Shown here in pieces: positions 27,203-35,864 of a DNA stretch of 64,000 nt. Made by a program: the position numbers and the translations under genes. The stretch is from Rhodospirillum centenum SW (GTDB lineage Bacteria > Pseudomonadota > Alphaproteobacteria > Azospirillales > Azospirillaceae), in the NCBI RefSeq assembly GCF_000016185.1, contig NC_011420.2:2376501-2440500 (forward strand), in the 5' to 3' direction. Each line of letters begins with the position of its first letter. Position 1 is the stretch's first letter. The notes under the pieces were generated by a model. The model was not told the origin of the DNA and did no database searches. It saw only the letters and a list, made by a program, of their open reading frames with translations.

Positions 27203-27856
27203 TTACTTCGCGTCGAAATCGACCACCCAGGCCTCGGCCTCGGCCGCGGCCACCCAGTCGCGCATGGCCGGCAGCGCGTAGATCGCCTCCACATAGGCGC
27301 GCGCGCCGGCATCCATCGCCACGTTCCAGGTCACGAACCGGGTGCAGACCGGGGCGTACATGCAGTCGGCGATGCTGAACCGGCCGAACAGGAAGGGTCC
27401 CCCGGCCCCGAAGCGGGCGCGGCAGTCGCTCCAGAGCGCCGTCACGCGGGCGATGTCGTCCGCCGCCGCACTGCGCCGGACCGGGTCGTGGCGGCGCTGC
27501 TTGAGGTCCATGAACAGGTTGCGGCGCAGGTCAAGGAAACCGGAATGCATCTCCGCCGAGACGGACCGCGCCACCGCCCGCGCCGCCGGGTCCTCGGGCC
27601 AGAGGCCGGCCGCGGGAAACAGCTCCGCCAGATACTCGCAGATCGCCAGACTGTCCCAGACCGTCAGGGCGCCGTGCTTCAGCACGGGCACCTTGCCGGC
27701 CGGATTGTGCGCCAGGATGGCCGCCTTGGTGCCCTCGGTCCGGAGGGGGATCACCTCCTCCTCGAAGGACGCGCCGACATGGCGCAGCGCCAGCCAGGGC
27801 CGCAGCGACCACGAGGAATAGGCCTTGTTGCCGATCACCAGGGTGAACTTGTCCAT
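27203..27856 (-). CDS. Glutathione S-transferase family protein
   Basis: This 217-residue protein opens MDKFTLVIGNKAYSSWSLRP, typical of a GST subgroup with an SSWS active-site segment. NPAGKVPVLKHG and VWDSLAICEYLAELFP bind glutathione; the helical C-terminal domain contains FSIADCMYAPV. The start is ATG 27856; an open extension to 28042 shows no conservation. It is not close in sequence to the other GST in the window. Upstream, the M17 aminopeptidase gene runs the other way. Confidence 0.9.
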   Translation of the reverse strand: MDKFTLVIGNKAYSSWSLRPWLALRHVGASFEEEVIPLRTEGTKAAILAHNPAGKVPVLKHGALTVWDSLAICEYLAELFPAAGLWPEDPAARAVARSVSAEMHSGFLDLRRNLFMDLKQRRHDPVRRSAAADDIARVTALWSDCRARFGAGGPFLFGRFSIADCMYAPVCTRFVTWNVAMDAGARAYVEAIYALPAMRDWVAAAEAEAWVVDFDAK

Positions 27857-28053
27857 AGGGATGCCTCCGCCGCTTCCGGACCCCCCATCTAGGCCCGTCC
27901 GTCCCCGCACGTCAAACCCGCCGGTCGCCGCCGCTGCCCTGTCCTGCCCGGCCGGCGGCGACGGCTTTACAGCCGCACGACGGACAGCGCATCCTGCCGG
28001 CCAGCCGGGCGGCCGCCGCCCGGTCCTTCCGCCTGTCCGCAAGAGGTCCCCCC

Positions 28054-29436
28054 GTGCTGCACCATCTGCGCGCCAAACCCACCGACGACACCGTTCCCCT
28101 GGAGCTGATCCGCAAGGCGGAGCTGTCCGCCTGGCTGGACGGCGCCGAGCCGGCCGCCGCCGCCTGGGTCCGTGGCACCGGCTTCACCGCCGAACCGGGC
28201 GCGGTCGCCCTGATCCCGGGCGAGGGCGGGCGGCTGGCCCGGGTGCTGGTCGGCGTGCCCGACCGGCTGGACCTGTGGAGCCTTGCCGGTCTGCCGGGCA
28301 GCCTGCCCAAGGGCAGCTACACCCTGCCCGACCGGCTGGACGGGCGCGAGGCGACGGCCGCGGCCATCGGCTGGGCCCTGGGTTGCTACCAGTTCACCCG
28401 CTACCGCAAGTCCACGAAGGACTTCGCCCATCTGGTCATGCCCGCCGGCGCCGACCGCCATGCGGTGGAACGGGTGGTCAGCGCCACCGCCCTGGTGCGC
28501 GATCTGGTCAACACCCCGGCCGAGGACATGGGGCCGCCCGAACTGGCGCAGGCGGCGGAGAAGCTGGCCGACGAGTTCGGCGCCAAGCTGAAGGTGATCG
28601 CCGGCGACGACCTGCTGGAGAAGAACTATCCGATGGTCCATGCCGTCGGCCGCGCCGCGGCCAAGGCGCCGCGGCTGATCGACCTGCGCTGGGGCAACAA
28701 GGAGCACCCGCTGGTCTGCCTTGTCGGCAAGGGCGTCTGCTTCGACAGCGGCGGGCTGGACATCAAGGGTTCCGCCAACATGCTGCTGATGAAGAAGGAC
28801 ATGGGCGGCGCCGCCCACGCCCTGGGCGTGGCCCGCATGATCATGATGGCGGGGCTGCCGGTGCGGCTGCGGGTGCTGGTGCCGGCGGTGGAGAACGCCG
28901 TCTCCGGCAACTCCTTCCGGCCGATGGACATCCTGCCCACGCGCAAGGGCCTGACGGTGGAGATCGGCAACACCGACGCCGAGGGCCGCCTGATCCTGTG
29001 CGACGCGCTGGCCGAGGCGGACAGCGACAGGCCGGCCCTGCTGATCGACTTCGCCACCCTGACCGGGGCCGCGCGCGTGGCGCTGGGCCCGGAGCTGCCG
29101 GCCCTGTTCAGCAACGACGACGCGCTGGCGGAGGACCTGCTGGCGACCGGACGCGAGACCGACGACCCGCTGTGGCGGCTGCCGCTCTGGCCCGGCTACC
29201 GCAGGATGCTGGACAGCAGGATCGCCGACCTGAACAACGCGCCGTCCGGCGGTTTCGCCGGCGCCATCACGGCGGCACTGTTCCTGGAGCGGTTTGTCGC
29301 GCCCGAGACGCCGTGGGCGCACATCGACCTCTACGCCTGGAACCCCACGACCCGCCCGGGCCGGCCGGAGGGGGGCGAGGCGATGACCCTGCGCGCCGTC
29401 TACGCCCTGATCGAACGGCGCTTCGGCACGGCCTGA
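28054..29436 (+). CDS. Leucyl aminopeptidase family protein (M17)
   Basis: The 460-residue cytoplasmic enzyme is a two-metal M17 aminopeptidase. The N-terminal domain is family-typical, and the catalytic half has GKGVCFDSGGLDIKGSANML, KKDMGGAAHALG and NTDAEGRLILCDALAE, which supply Lys, Asp and Glu metal ligands and the bicarbonate-binding Arg. It starts at GTG 28054, with AAGAGG before it. The MarR-like and NlpC/P60 genes follow; pairing of this aminopeptidase with an NlpC/P60 protein suggests joint processing of cell-wall peptides. Confidence 0.95.
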   Translation: MLHHLRAKPTDDTVPLELIRKAELSAWLDGAEPAAAAWVRGTGFTAEPGAVALIPGEGGRLARVLVGVPDRLDLWSLAGLPGSLPKGSYTLPDRLDGREATAAAIGWALGCYQFTRYRKSTKDFAHLVMPAGADRHAVERVVSATALVRDLVNTPAEDMGPPELAQAAEKLADEFGAKLKVIAGDDLLEKNYPMVHAVGRAAAKAPRLIDLRWGNKEHPLVCLVGKGVCFDSGGLDIKGSANMLLMKKDMGGAAHALGVARMIMMAGLPVRLRVLVPAVENAVSGNSFRPMDILPTRKGLTVEIGNTDAEGRLILCDALAEADSDRPALLIDFATLTGAARVALGPELPALFSNDDALAEDLLATGRETDDPLWRLPLWPGYRRMLDSRIADLNNAPSGGFAGAITAALFLERFVAPETPWAHIDLYAWNPTTRPGRPEGGEAMTLRAVYALIERRFGTA

Positions 29437-29549
29437 GCAGTCCGCGCCTCCAGGACGGGCGGGCCGTCGGCGCTTGCCGCTGGCGGCGACTTTGGGCACA
29501 CTCCGATGCGTTCCGGCCCGGCGGGGCGGTGGCGGATCGGGGGTGCTCC

Positions 29550-30116
29550 ATGTCGCGGAACCTGGAGGCGCTGCAGCTCTGGCGCGGCGCGCTGGTGGCG
29601 AGTGTGCGCAAGGCGGGACCCGATCTGTCGGCCCGCCAGCTCGCGCTGTTGCTGACGGTCTATCTGACCCCGCCGCCGCACACGGTGCGCGGGCTGGCCG
29701 CCACCCTGAACATCTCCAAGCCGTCGGTGACGCGGGCGCTGGACCGGCTGGGGCGGCTGGGCTATGTGAAGCGCAAGCGCGACCAGGACGACCGGCGGAA
29801 CGTGCTGGTGCAGCGCACCGTCAAGGGCAGCGTCTTCCTGACGGAGTTCGGCCAGCTCGTGGCCGCGGCCGGACAGGCCGCGTCTGAAACCCCGGCGGCC
29901 GGACAGGCCGCGTCTGAAACCCCGGCGGCCGGACAGGCCGCGTCTGAAACCCCGGCGGCCGGACAGGCCGCGTCCGAAACCACGGCGGCCGGACAGGCCG
30001 CGCCCGCAACCACGGCGGCCGGACAGGCCGCCGCGGTGGAGATCACCGATCCCGCCCCTTCAGCCGCCGCGCCGTCGGCGGCTCCCCCTCCGGAACCCGC
30101 GATCCTGACCGCATGA
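29550..30116 (+). CDS. MarR-like winged-helix regulator with repeat tail
   Basis: The 188-residue protein has an N-terminal winged-helix domain: LSARQLALLLTVYLTPPPHT, then VRGLAATLNISKPSVTRALD as helix-turn-helix, and YVKRKRDQDDRRNV as the wing, as in MarR regulators. After about residue 105 it becomes a low-complexity tail of ten-residue units (AAGQAASETP) from a 30-bp DNA repeat. Its stop overlaps the start of the NlpC/P60 gene by ATGA. A regulatory role for the operon is likely by analogy; the target is unknown. Confidence 0.82.
   Translation: MSRNLEALQLWRGALVASVRKAGPDLSARQLALLLTVYLTPPPHTVRGLAATLNISKPSVTRALDRLGRLGYVKRKRDQDDRRNVLVQRTVKGSVFLTEFGQLVAAAGQAASETPAAGQAASETPAAGQAASETPAAGQAASETTAAGQAAPATTAAGQAAAVEITDPAPSAAAPSAAPPPEPAILTA
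29865..30032. repeat. 30-bp in-frame tandem repeat
   Basis: Five full units and a partial sixth of GCGGCCGGACAGGCC plus CGCGTCTGAAACCCCG-like sequence are arranged head to tail. The first three units are identical, and later ones carry a few substitutions, so the array has decayed toward its 3' side. Each unit encodes AAGQAASETP or a variant. Confidence 0.95.
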
Positions 30117-30988
30117 CCGATACCCCCCCGGCCGTTTCCCCGGACCCCCGCATCCATCCCTGGCGCCCCGATCTGGCCGCCGCCCACCTGAAGGGGCGGG
30201 TCACGGCCGAGCGCTTCGTGGAGGGCGTGCCCTGCCAGATCCGCACCGGCTTCGCCGCCCTGACGGAGACTCCGGACTTCGACGCGCGGCAGTCCAGCCA
30301 GCTCCTGTTCGGGGAGGTCTTCACCGTCTATGAGGAGCGCGACGGCTGGGTCTGGGGCCAGAACGGCACGGACGGCTATGTCGGCTATCTGCGGCTGGAG
30401 GCCCTGGACGCGGAGGTGCGGACGCCGACCCACACGGTCACGGCCCTGCGCAGCTATGTCTACCCCGAGCCGGACCTGAAGACCCCGCCGCTGGACCTGC
30501 TGAGCCTGGGCTCGCAGTTGAGCGTGACGGGCCAGTCCGGCGGGGGGCAGCAGGGCGGCTGGCTGGAGCTGGCGACCGGCGGCTGGATCTTCGCCGGCCA
30601 TGCCTCCCCTCTGTCGGCCCCGCCGGCGGACCCGGTGGACACCGCGCTGCGCTTCCTCGGCACGCCCTATCTCTGGGGCGGGCGCACCAGCCTGGGGCTG
30701 GACTGCTCCGCCCTGGTGCAGCTCGCCCTCGCCACGGCCGGCCTGCCCTGCCCGCGCGACAGCGACCTGCAGGCGGCGTCCGTCGGCGCCCTGGTCTCCG
30801 CGGACGGGCACGGCCATGCCTTCCGCCGGGGCGATCTGGTCTTCTTCCCCGGCCATGTCGGCATCATGGCGGACGCGGACGACCTGATCCACGCCAACGC
30901 CTTCCACATGGAGGGGGTGCGGGAGTCGCTGGCCGCCGTGCTGGCGCGCGCGGGCGACAAGGGCATCACGGCCGTCCGCCGGCTCTGA
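30113..30988 (+). CDS. NlpC/P60 family C40 cysteine peptidase
   Basis: This 291-residue protein has two SH3-like domains (RVTAERFVEG..., and FTVYEERDGWVWGQNGTDGYVGYL) and a C-terminal NlpC/P60 domain: PYLWGGRTSLGLDCSALVQL has the catalytic Cys, LVFFPGHVGIM the His, and the third polar residue follows. Such enzymes cleave the stem peptide of peptidoglycan, often gamma-D-Glu to diaminopimelate. There is no signal peptide, so it may act in the cytoplasm on recycled muropeptides, in keeping with the M17 aminopeptidase in the same operon. Confidence 0.93.
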   Translation: MTDTPPAVSPDPRIHPWRPDLAAAHLKGRVTAERFVEGVPCQIRTGFAALTETPDFDARQSSQLLFGEVFTVYEERDGWVWGQNGTDGYVGYLRLEALDAEVRTPTHTVTALRSYVYPEPDLKTPPLDLLSLGSQLSVTGQSGGGQQGGWLELATGGWIFAGHASPLSAPPADPVDTALRFLGTPYLWGGRTSLGLDCSALVQLALATAGLPCPRDSDLQAASVGALVSADGHGHAFRRGDLVFFPGHVGIMADADDLIHANAFHMEGVRESLAAVLARAGDKGITAVRRL

Positions 30989-31048
30989 CGCCCACCCTCC
31001 TGCCACCCGCCCTCCTGACACCGACGCCCCACGCCGGGGAGCCATGCG

Positions 31049-31070
31049 CGCGGGGCCAGGAGGCCCCGCG
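31049..31070 (+). terminator. GC hairpin after the NlpC/P60 gene
   Basis: A perfect 9-bp stem CGCGGGGCC/GGCCCCGCG closes an AGGA loop 60 bases past the stop. No T-tract follows; it may separate this operon from leuC. Confidence 0.45.
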
Positions 31071-31090
31071 GCAACGGCCTGGCAACGGGC

Positions 31091-31119
31091 TTGTCGGTCC
31101 GCGCGGCTGCCGCTATGCT
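31091..31119 (+). promoter_or_regulatory. Candidate promoter for leuC
   Basis: TTGTCG (31091-31096) and TATGCT (31114-31119) are 17 bases apart. They would give a leader of about 105 bases before the leuC ATG, containing an in-frame ATG at 31138 and a GGGATTC/GAATCCC hairpin near 31174-31200. Confidence 0.45.
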
Positions 31120-31230
31120 CCGGCCCCTTGAAAGAAAATGGCGCAAACAGCCGCCATTACTTTTCACTTGGAACGGGATTCGCCCCTGGCGCAGAATCCC
31201 GCCTGGAACAGCAGCGAAGGCGCATCATCC

Positions 31231-32655
31231 ATGTCCGGTCCCCGCACCCTCTACGACAAGATCTGGGACAGCCATGTCGTCCACCGCCAGGAGGACGGGA
31301 CCTGTGTGCTCTACATCGACCTTCATCTCGTGCATGAGGTGACCTCGCCGCAGGCGTTCGAGGGGCTGCGCATGGCCGGCCGCCCGGTGCGCCAGCCGCG
31401 CCGCACGCTGGCCGTGGCCGACCACAACGTGCCGACCAGCGCCGACCGGCTGCAGGGCATCCGCAACGAGGAGAGCCGCCTGCAGGTGGAGCAGCTCGGC
31501 ATCAACGCCGCCGAGTTCGGGGTCGAGTATTTCGACATGGCGGACATCCGCCAGGGCATCGTGCATGTCGTCGGGCCGGAGCAGGGCGTCACCCGCCCGG
31601 GCATGACCATCGTCTGCGGCGACAGCCACACCTCCACCCACGGCGCCTTCGGCGCGCTGGCCTTCGGCATCGGCACCTCCGACGTGGAGCATGTGCTGGC
31701 GACCCAGACGCTGCTGATGAAGCCGTCGAAGAACATGCTGGTGCGGGTGGACGGCAGCCTGCCGGTGGGCGTCACCGCCAAGGACATGGTGCTGGCCATC
31801 ATCGGGCGGATCGGCACCGCCGGCGGCACCGGCCATGTCATCGAATTCGCCGGCGAGGCGGTACGCTCGCTCTCCATGGAAGGGCGCATGACCGTCTGCA
31901 ACATGACGATCGAGGGCGGCGCCCGCGCCGGCCTGATCGCGCCGGACGAGACCACCTTCGCCTACCTGAAGGGCCGCCCGCGCAGCCCGGAGGGGGAGGC
32001 CTGGGACAAGGCGGTGGCGTGGTGGCGCACCCTGCCCGGCGACGAGGGCGCCCGCTACGACCGCGAGGTCGTGCTCTACGCGCCCGACATCGCGCCGCAG
32101 GTCACCTGGGGCACCAGCCCGCAGGACGTCGCCCCCATCACCGGCCGCGTGCCCGACCCGGCGGAGGTGGACGACCCCAACAAGCGCCGCGCCATCGAAC
32201 GCGCGCTGTCCTACATGGGCCTGACGCCGGGCGTGCCGCTGACCGAGGTCACGGTGGACAAGGTCTTCATCGGCTCCTGCACGAACAGCCGGATCGAGGA
32301 TCTGCGGGCCGTCGCCAGCATCGCCGAACGGGCGGTGAAGGCCGGCCGGCGCGTCTCCGACAGCGTCTACGCCATGATCGTCCCGGGCTCGGGTCTGGTG
32401 AAGGAACAGGCGGAGGCCGAGGGGCTGCACCGCATCTTCACCGAGGCCGGCTTCGACTGGCGCGAACCCGGCTGCTCCATGTGCCTTGCCATGAACGACG
32501 ACAAGCTGAAGCCGGGCGAGCGCTGCGCCAGCACCTCGAACCGCAATTTCGAAGGGCGCCAGGGCCCCGGCGGGCGCACCCACCTGATGAGCCCGGCGAT
32601 GGCCGCGGCAGCGGCCTTCACCGGCCGGCTGACCGACGTGCGCGAGTTCGCCTGA
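31231..32655 (+). CDS. leuC: 3-isopropylmalate dehydratase large subunit
   Basis: The 474-residue protein begins [17 protein letters not shown] and continues through the aconitase fold. The three 4Fe-4S cysteines are in FIGSCTNSR and GCSMCLAMN, and the substrate region [21 protein letters not shown] is present. With LeuD it converts 2- to 3-isopropylmalate in leucine synthesis. I use the ATG at 31231, which matches homologues; an in-frame ATG at 31138 would add 31 residues. LeuD is not encoded next to it, so its partner must lie outside the window. Confidence 0.96.
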   Translation: MSGPRTLYDKIWDSHVVHRQEDGTCVLYIDLHLVHEVTSPQAFEGLRMAGRPVRQPRRTLAVADHNVPTSADRLQGIRNEESRLQVEQLGINAAEFGVEYFDMADIRQGIVHVVGPEQGVTRPGMTIVCGDSHTSTHGAFGALAFGIGTSDVEHVLATQTLLMKPSKNMLVRVDGSLPVGVTAKDMVLAIIGRIGTAGGTGHVIEFAGEAVRSLSMEGRMTVCNMTIEGGARAGLIAPDETTFAYLKGRPRSPEGEAWDKAVAWWRTLPGDEGARYDREVVLYAPDIAPQVTWGTSPQDVAPITGRVPDPAEVDDPNKRRAIERALSYMGLTPGVPLTEVTVDKVFIGSCTNSRIEDLRAVASIAERAVKAGRRVSDSVYAMIVPGSGLVKEQAEAEGLHRIFTEAGFDWREPGCSMCLAMNDDKLKPGERCASTSNRNFEGRQGPGGRTHLMSPAMAAAAAFTGRLTDVREFA

Positions 32656-32662
32656 GCCACGG

Positions 32663-32713
32663 GCTGCCAGGAGAGACGGGTTTCCGGGAGAGGCGGGCTG
32701 CCGGGAGAGGCGG
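32663..32713. repeat. Three 17-bp tandem repeats after leuC
   Basis: Three copies of a 17-base unit of the form GCTGCCGGGAGAGGCGG stand head to tail, with several substitutions between them. They begin just past the leuC stop and have no coding role I can see. Confidence 0.75.
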
Positions 32714-32777
32714 TATCCGTTGAAGTGAAGGGCTCTGAGGGGGGCGGTTTCCGGCGACGGACGCCGCCCCGCCCGCA

Positions 32778-33230
32778 TCAGAGCTGCGCCACGTCCGCCC
32801 CGGCTTCCTGGAGGAAGGCCGAAAGGTCGCCCGCGGCGCGGGCCACGCGGCGGGAGATCACGGCCGTCTCCAGCGCCGCGTCGGCATAGCCGCGCGGGGT
32901 GCGCGGCACCGCCCGCAGCACGGCGTCGATCGCCATCAGATTGGTGCGGTTGCCGATCTGGCTCATGCGGACCATCCGCTCGGCCAGCGGGGTCCGGTCC
33001 GGCGGGATCAGATCCGCAATACTGCCGGCCCGCAGGCTCCGGGGCATGCCGTCTGCCGGGACCTCCGCCGACGGGGCTCCCTCCAGAAGGGCGGAGCCCG
33101 TCAGCGGATCGCCGTGCGCCGGATTTCCCAGCGGGGGCAGGCCGCCGGGGCGCTCGCCGCCGGTCGGGCCATCGCTCGGGCCACCGCCCGACTGCCCACC
33201 GCCTGCCCTGCCGCTGCCCGCGCCCTGCAT
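32778..33230 (-). CDS. Small protein with chemoreceptor-tip-like segment
   Basis: This 150-residue soluble protein has a Gly/Pro/Ser-rich first half. Its second half reads RMSQIGNRTNLMAIDAVLRA followed by helical sequence ending VARAAGDLSAFLQEAG. This aligns with the signalling tip of chemoreceptors (compare [20 protein letters not shown] at about 15441-15500), but the membrane, sensor and HAMP parts are absent. I do not recognise a named family. It might bind CheA/CheW-like proteins or be a degraded receptor. The coding call rests on this similarity and on codon use. Confidence 0.6.
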   Translation of the reverse strand: MQGAGSGRAGGGQSGGGPSDGPTGGERPGGLPPLGNPAHGDPLTGSALLEGAPSAEVPADGMPRSLRAGSIADLIPPDRTPLAERMVRMSQIGNRTNLMAIDAVLRAVPRTPRGYADAALETAVISRRVARAAGDLSAFLQEAGADVAQL

Positions 33231-33752
33231 TCCGATCCCCCGTCCGTTCTTCTCCCGGCCGTAAGCCTGATCGACCGTGAGCCTGATCGACCGTGAGCCC
33301 GATCCTGGCCCCCCATGCCCTCAGGCCCCGGCCGTCCTCTGCCCTTTACGGTAGAATTACCACGGACGCGGCCCGGGCGCATCAGGGAAGGCCGGCACCT
33401 GTTGCCACGGGCCGTCCCGGCCCGCACGACAACCGCTCGGAAGTCGCGTGACCCGGGCGACGCTCCACCGTTGAGATGGATCAAGGCCGGGATGCTCCGG
33501 CTTGACCACAAGGGCGGGACGGCATCCGGACAGGGAAATGCATCCGGACGGTCCGATCCGGCCGGAGCGGACCGCAGGCGCCTTGAGGATTCCATCAACC
33601 CGATGAATAATCGGGCGAATCATGGGGGATGGCAGGTGCCGGTGGCGGCCGTTCCCGGAAACCCTGTCCGTGCCGGGGGCGCAGACCGCCCCCGGGCCGC
33701 CGACCGGCGGTGCACGCACAGCAACAACCGACAGCGGGGGGATTTCAAGCCC
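33231..33752. other. Long non-coding gap upstream of acs
   Basis: This 522-bp region holds no convincing gene. It includes 16-bp tandem repeats of GTGAGCCTGATCGACC near 33266-33305 and a paired GCATCCGGAC motif near 33538-33550. The stretch near 33340-33360 and 33590-33630 is less GC-rich and may contain promoters for acs and the divergent small gene, but I could not fix their boxes. Confidence 0.5.
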
Positions 33753-35693
33753 ATGACCGACACCTCGATCTTTCCCGTGCCCGAGGCGTTCGCTTCCGAC
33801 GCCTGGGTGGACGCCGCCAGCTATCAACGCCTGTACGACCAGTCGATCTCCGATCCGGAGGCGTTCTGGGCCGAACAGGGCAAGCGCATCGATTGGATCA
33901 GGCCCTATACCCAGGTGAAGGACTGCTCCTTCAGCGGCGATGTCCACATCCGCTGGTTCCATGACGGCACGCTGAACGTCTCGGCCAACTGCATCGACCG
34001 GCATCTCGCCACCCGGGCCGACCAGACCGCCATCCTCTGGGAGGGCGACAGCCCCGCCGAGCACCGGCACATCAGCTACGCCGAGCTGCACGCCAATGTC
34101 TGCCGCCTCGCCAACGTGCTGAAGAAGCACGGCGTCCAGAAGGGCGACCGGGTCACCATCTACATGCCGATGATCCCGGAGACGGCCTTCGCCATGCTGG
34201 CCTGCGCCCGCATCGGCGCCATCCATTCGGTGGTGTTCGGCGGCTTCTCCCCGGACAGCCTGAAGGACCGCATCCAGGACTGCGACAGCCGCATCGTGCT
34301 GACCGCGGACGAGGGCCTGCGCGGCGGCCGCAAGGTGCCGCTGAAGGCCAATGTGGACCAGGCCCTGAAGTCCTGCCCCGATGTCGGCACCGTGATCGTC
34401 GTCCGCCGCACCGGCGGGCAGGTCGCCTGGGAGGACGGGCGCGACTTCTGGTATCATGAGGAGGTGTCGGCGGTGTCGCCCGACTGCCCGCCGGAGGAGA
34501 TCGGGGCCGAGGACCCGCTGTTCATCCTCTATACCTCGGGCAGCACCGGCAAACCCAAGGGCGTGCTGCACACCAGCGGCGGCTATCTGGTCTACGCCTC
34601 GATGACGCACCAGTACGTCTTCGACTACCACGATGGCGACATCTACTGGTGTACGGCGGACGTGGGCTGGGTCACCGGCCACAGCTACATCGTCTACGGC
34701 CCGCTGGCGAACGGCGCCACCACCCTGATGTTCGAGGGCATCCCGAACTACCCGGACTCCAGCCGCTTCTGGCAGGTGGTGGACAAGCACAAGGTCAACA
34801 TCTTCTACACCGCCCCCACCGCCATCCGCGCCCTGATGCGCGAGGGCGAGGGGCCGGTGAAGCGCACCAGCCGGAACAGCCTGCGCCTGCTGGGCTCGGT
34901 GGGCGAGCCGATCAACCCGGAAGCCTGGCTCTGGTATCACACCGTGGTCGGCGAGGGCCGCTGCCCGATCGTGGACACCTGGTGGCAGACGGAGACGGGC
35001 GGCATCCTGATCTCGCCGCTGCCGGGCGCCATCCCGACCAAGCCGGGCTCCGCCACCCTGCCCTTCTTCGGCGTCAGGCCGGTGGTCGTGGACAATGAGG
35101 GCCACCACCTGGAGGGCGCGACGGAGGGCAATCTCTGCATCGCGGACAGCTGGCCGGGCCAGATGCGCACCGTGTTCGGCGACCATGAACGCTTTGTGCA
35201 GACCTATTTCAGCACCTTCCCGGGCAAGTACTTCACCGGCGACGGCTGCCGCCGCGACGACGACGGTTACTACTGGATCACCGGCCGCGTGGACGACGTG
35301 ATCAACGTCTCCGGCCACCGCATGGGCACGGCGGAGATCGAGAGCGCCCTGGTCGCCCACCCCAAGGTGGCGGAGGCCGCGGTCGTCGGCTACCCGCACG
35401 ACCTCAAGGGCCAGGGCATCTACGCCTATGTCACCCTGGTGGACGGGGAGGAGCCGACCGAACCCCTGCGCAAGGAGCTGGTGCAGTGGGTGCGCAAGGA
35501 GATCGGCCCGATCGCCAGCCCGGACCTGATCCAGTTCGCGCCGGGCCTGCCCAAGACCCGGTCGGGCAAGATCATGCGCCGCATCCTGCGCAAGATCGCC
35601 GCCAACGAGCATGAGGCCCTGGGCGACACCTCCACCCTGGCCGATCCGACCGTGGTGACGGAACTGGTGGAGAACCGGCAGAACCGCGTCTGA
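33753..35693 (+). CDS. acs: Acetyl-CoA synthetase
   Basis: The 646-residue enzyme makes acetyl-CoA from acetate, ATP and Co[18 protein letters not shown] is the P-loop, [18 protein letters not shown] the acyl-adenylate site, [20 protein letters not shown] the hinge, and [16 protein letters not shown] holds the active Lys that is acetylated in related enzymes to switch activity. Its start is the ATG at 33753, after a GGGGGGA stretch. The gene's own terminator was split by an IS insertion just downstream. Confidence 0.97.
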   Translation: MTDTSIFPVPEAFASDAWVDAASYQRLYDQSISDPEAFWAEQGKRIDWIRPYTQVKDCSFSGDVHIRWFHDGTLNVSANCIDRHLATRADQTAILWEGDSPAEHRHISYAELHANVCRLANVLKKHGVQKGDRVTIYMPMIPETAFAMLACARIGAIHSVVFGGFSPDSLKDRIQDCDSRIVLTADEGLRGGRKVPLKANVDQALKSCPDVGTVIVVRRTGGQVAWEDGRDFWYHEEVSAVSPDCPPEEIGAEDPLFILYTSGSTGKPKGVLHTSGGYLVYASMTHQYVFDYHDGDIYWCTADVGWVTGHSYIVYGPLANGATTLMFEGIPNYPDSSRFWQVVDKHKVNIFYTAPTAIRALMREGEGPVKRTSRNSLRLLGSVGEPINPEAWLWYHTVVGEGRCPIVDTWWQTETGGILISPLPGAIPTKPGSATLPFFGVRPVVVDNEGHHLEGATEGNLCIADSWPGQMRTVFGDHERFVQTYFSTFPGKYFTGDGCRRDDDGYYWITGRVDDVINVSGHRMGTAEIESALVAHPKVAEAAVVGYPHDLKGQGIYAYVTLVDGEEPTEPLRKELVQWVRKEIGPIASPDLIQFAPGLPKTRSGKIMRRILRKIAANEHEALGDTSTLADPTVVTELVENRQNRV

Positions 35694-35732
35694 CGCCAGC
35701 GCGGCAAGGACAGGGGCGACACCCCCTCAGGG

Positions 35733-35760
35733 AGGGCGGCCGGAGCGATCCGGCCGCCCT
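35733..35760. terminator. Left copy of the 28-bp palindrome (acs terminator stem)
   Basis: An 11-bp perfect stem AGGGCGGCCGG/CCGGCCGCCCT around AGCGAT follows acs by 39 bases. It is identical to the copy at 37289-37316 and directly abuts the left end of the IS, so it is one half of the target duplication. The T-tract that should follow is missing here because the element begins at 35761. Confidence 0.9.
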
Positions 35761-35771
35761 CAGACCGATGA

Positions 35772-35802
35772 CAAACCCCGTCGTTTTCGGCGGGGTTTTC
35801 AT
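35772..35802. terminator. Hairpin inside the IS left end
   Basis: AACCCCG and CGGGGTT pair across a TCGTTTTCG-type loop and are followed on the plus strand by TTCATTTTT. It may end readthrough from acs and transposase transcription alike, replacing the damaged acs terminator. Confidence 0.65.
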
Positions 35803-35864
35803 TTTTGGGGATTGCGGCTGTCGAAACTGGTTGGGTGGATCGGGCAGACAGGGAGGTTTCTGTC

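Noticed and set aside
29865-30032. CRISPR-like array
   Set aside because: Units are directly adjacent with no spacers and lie in frame in a protein gene.
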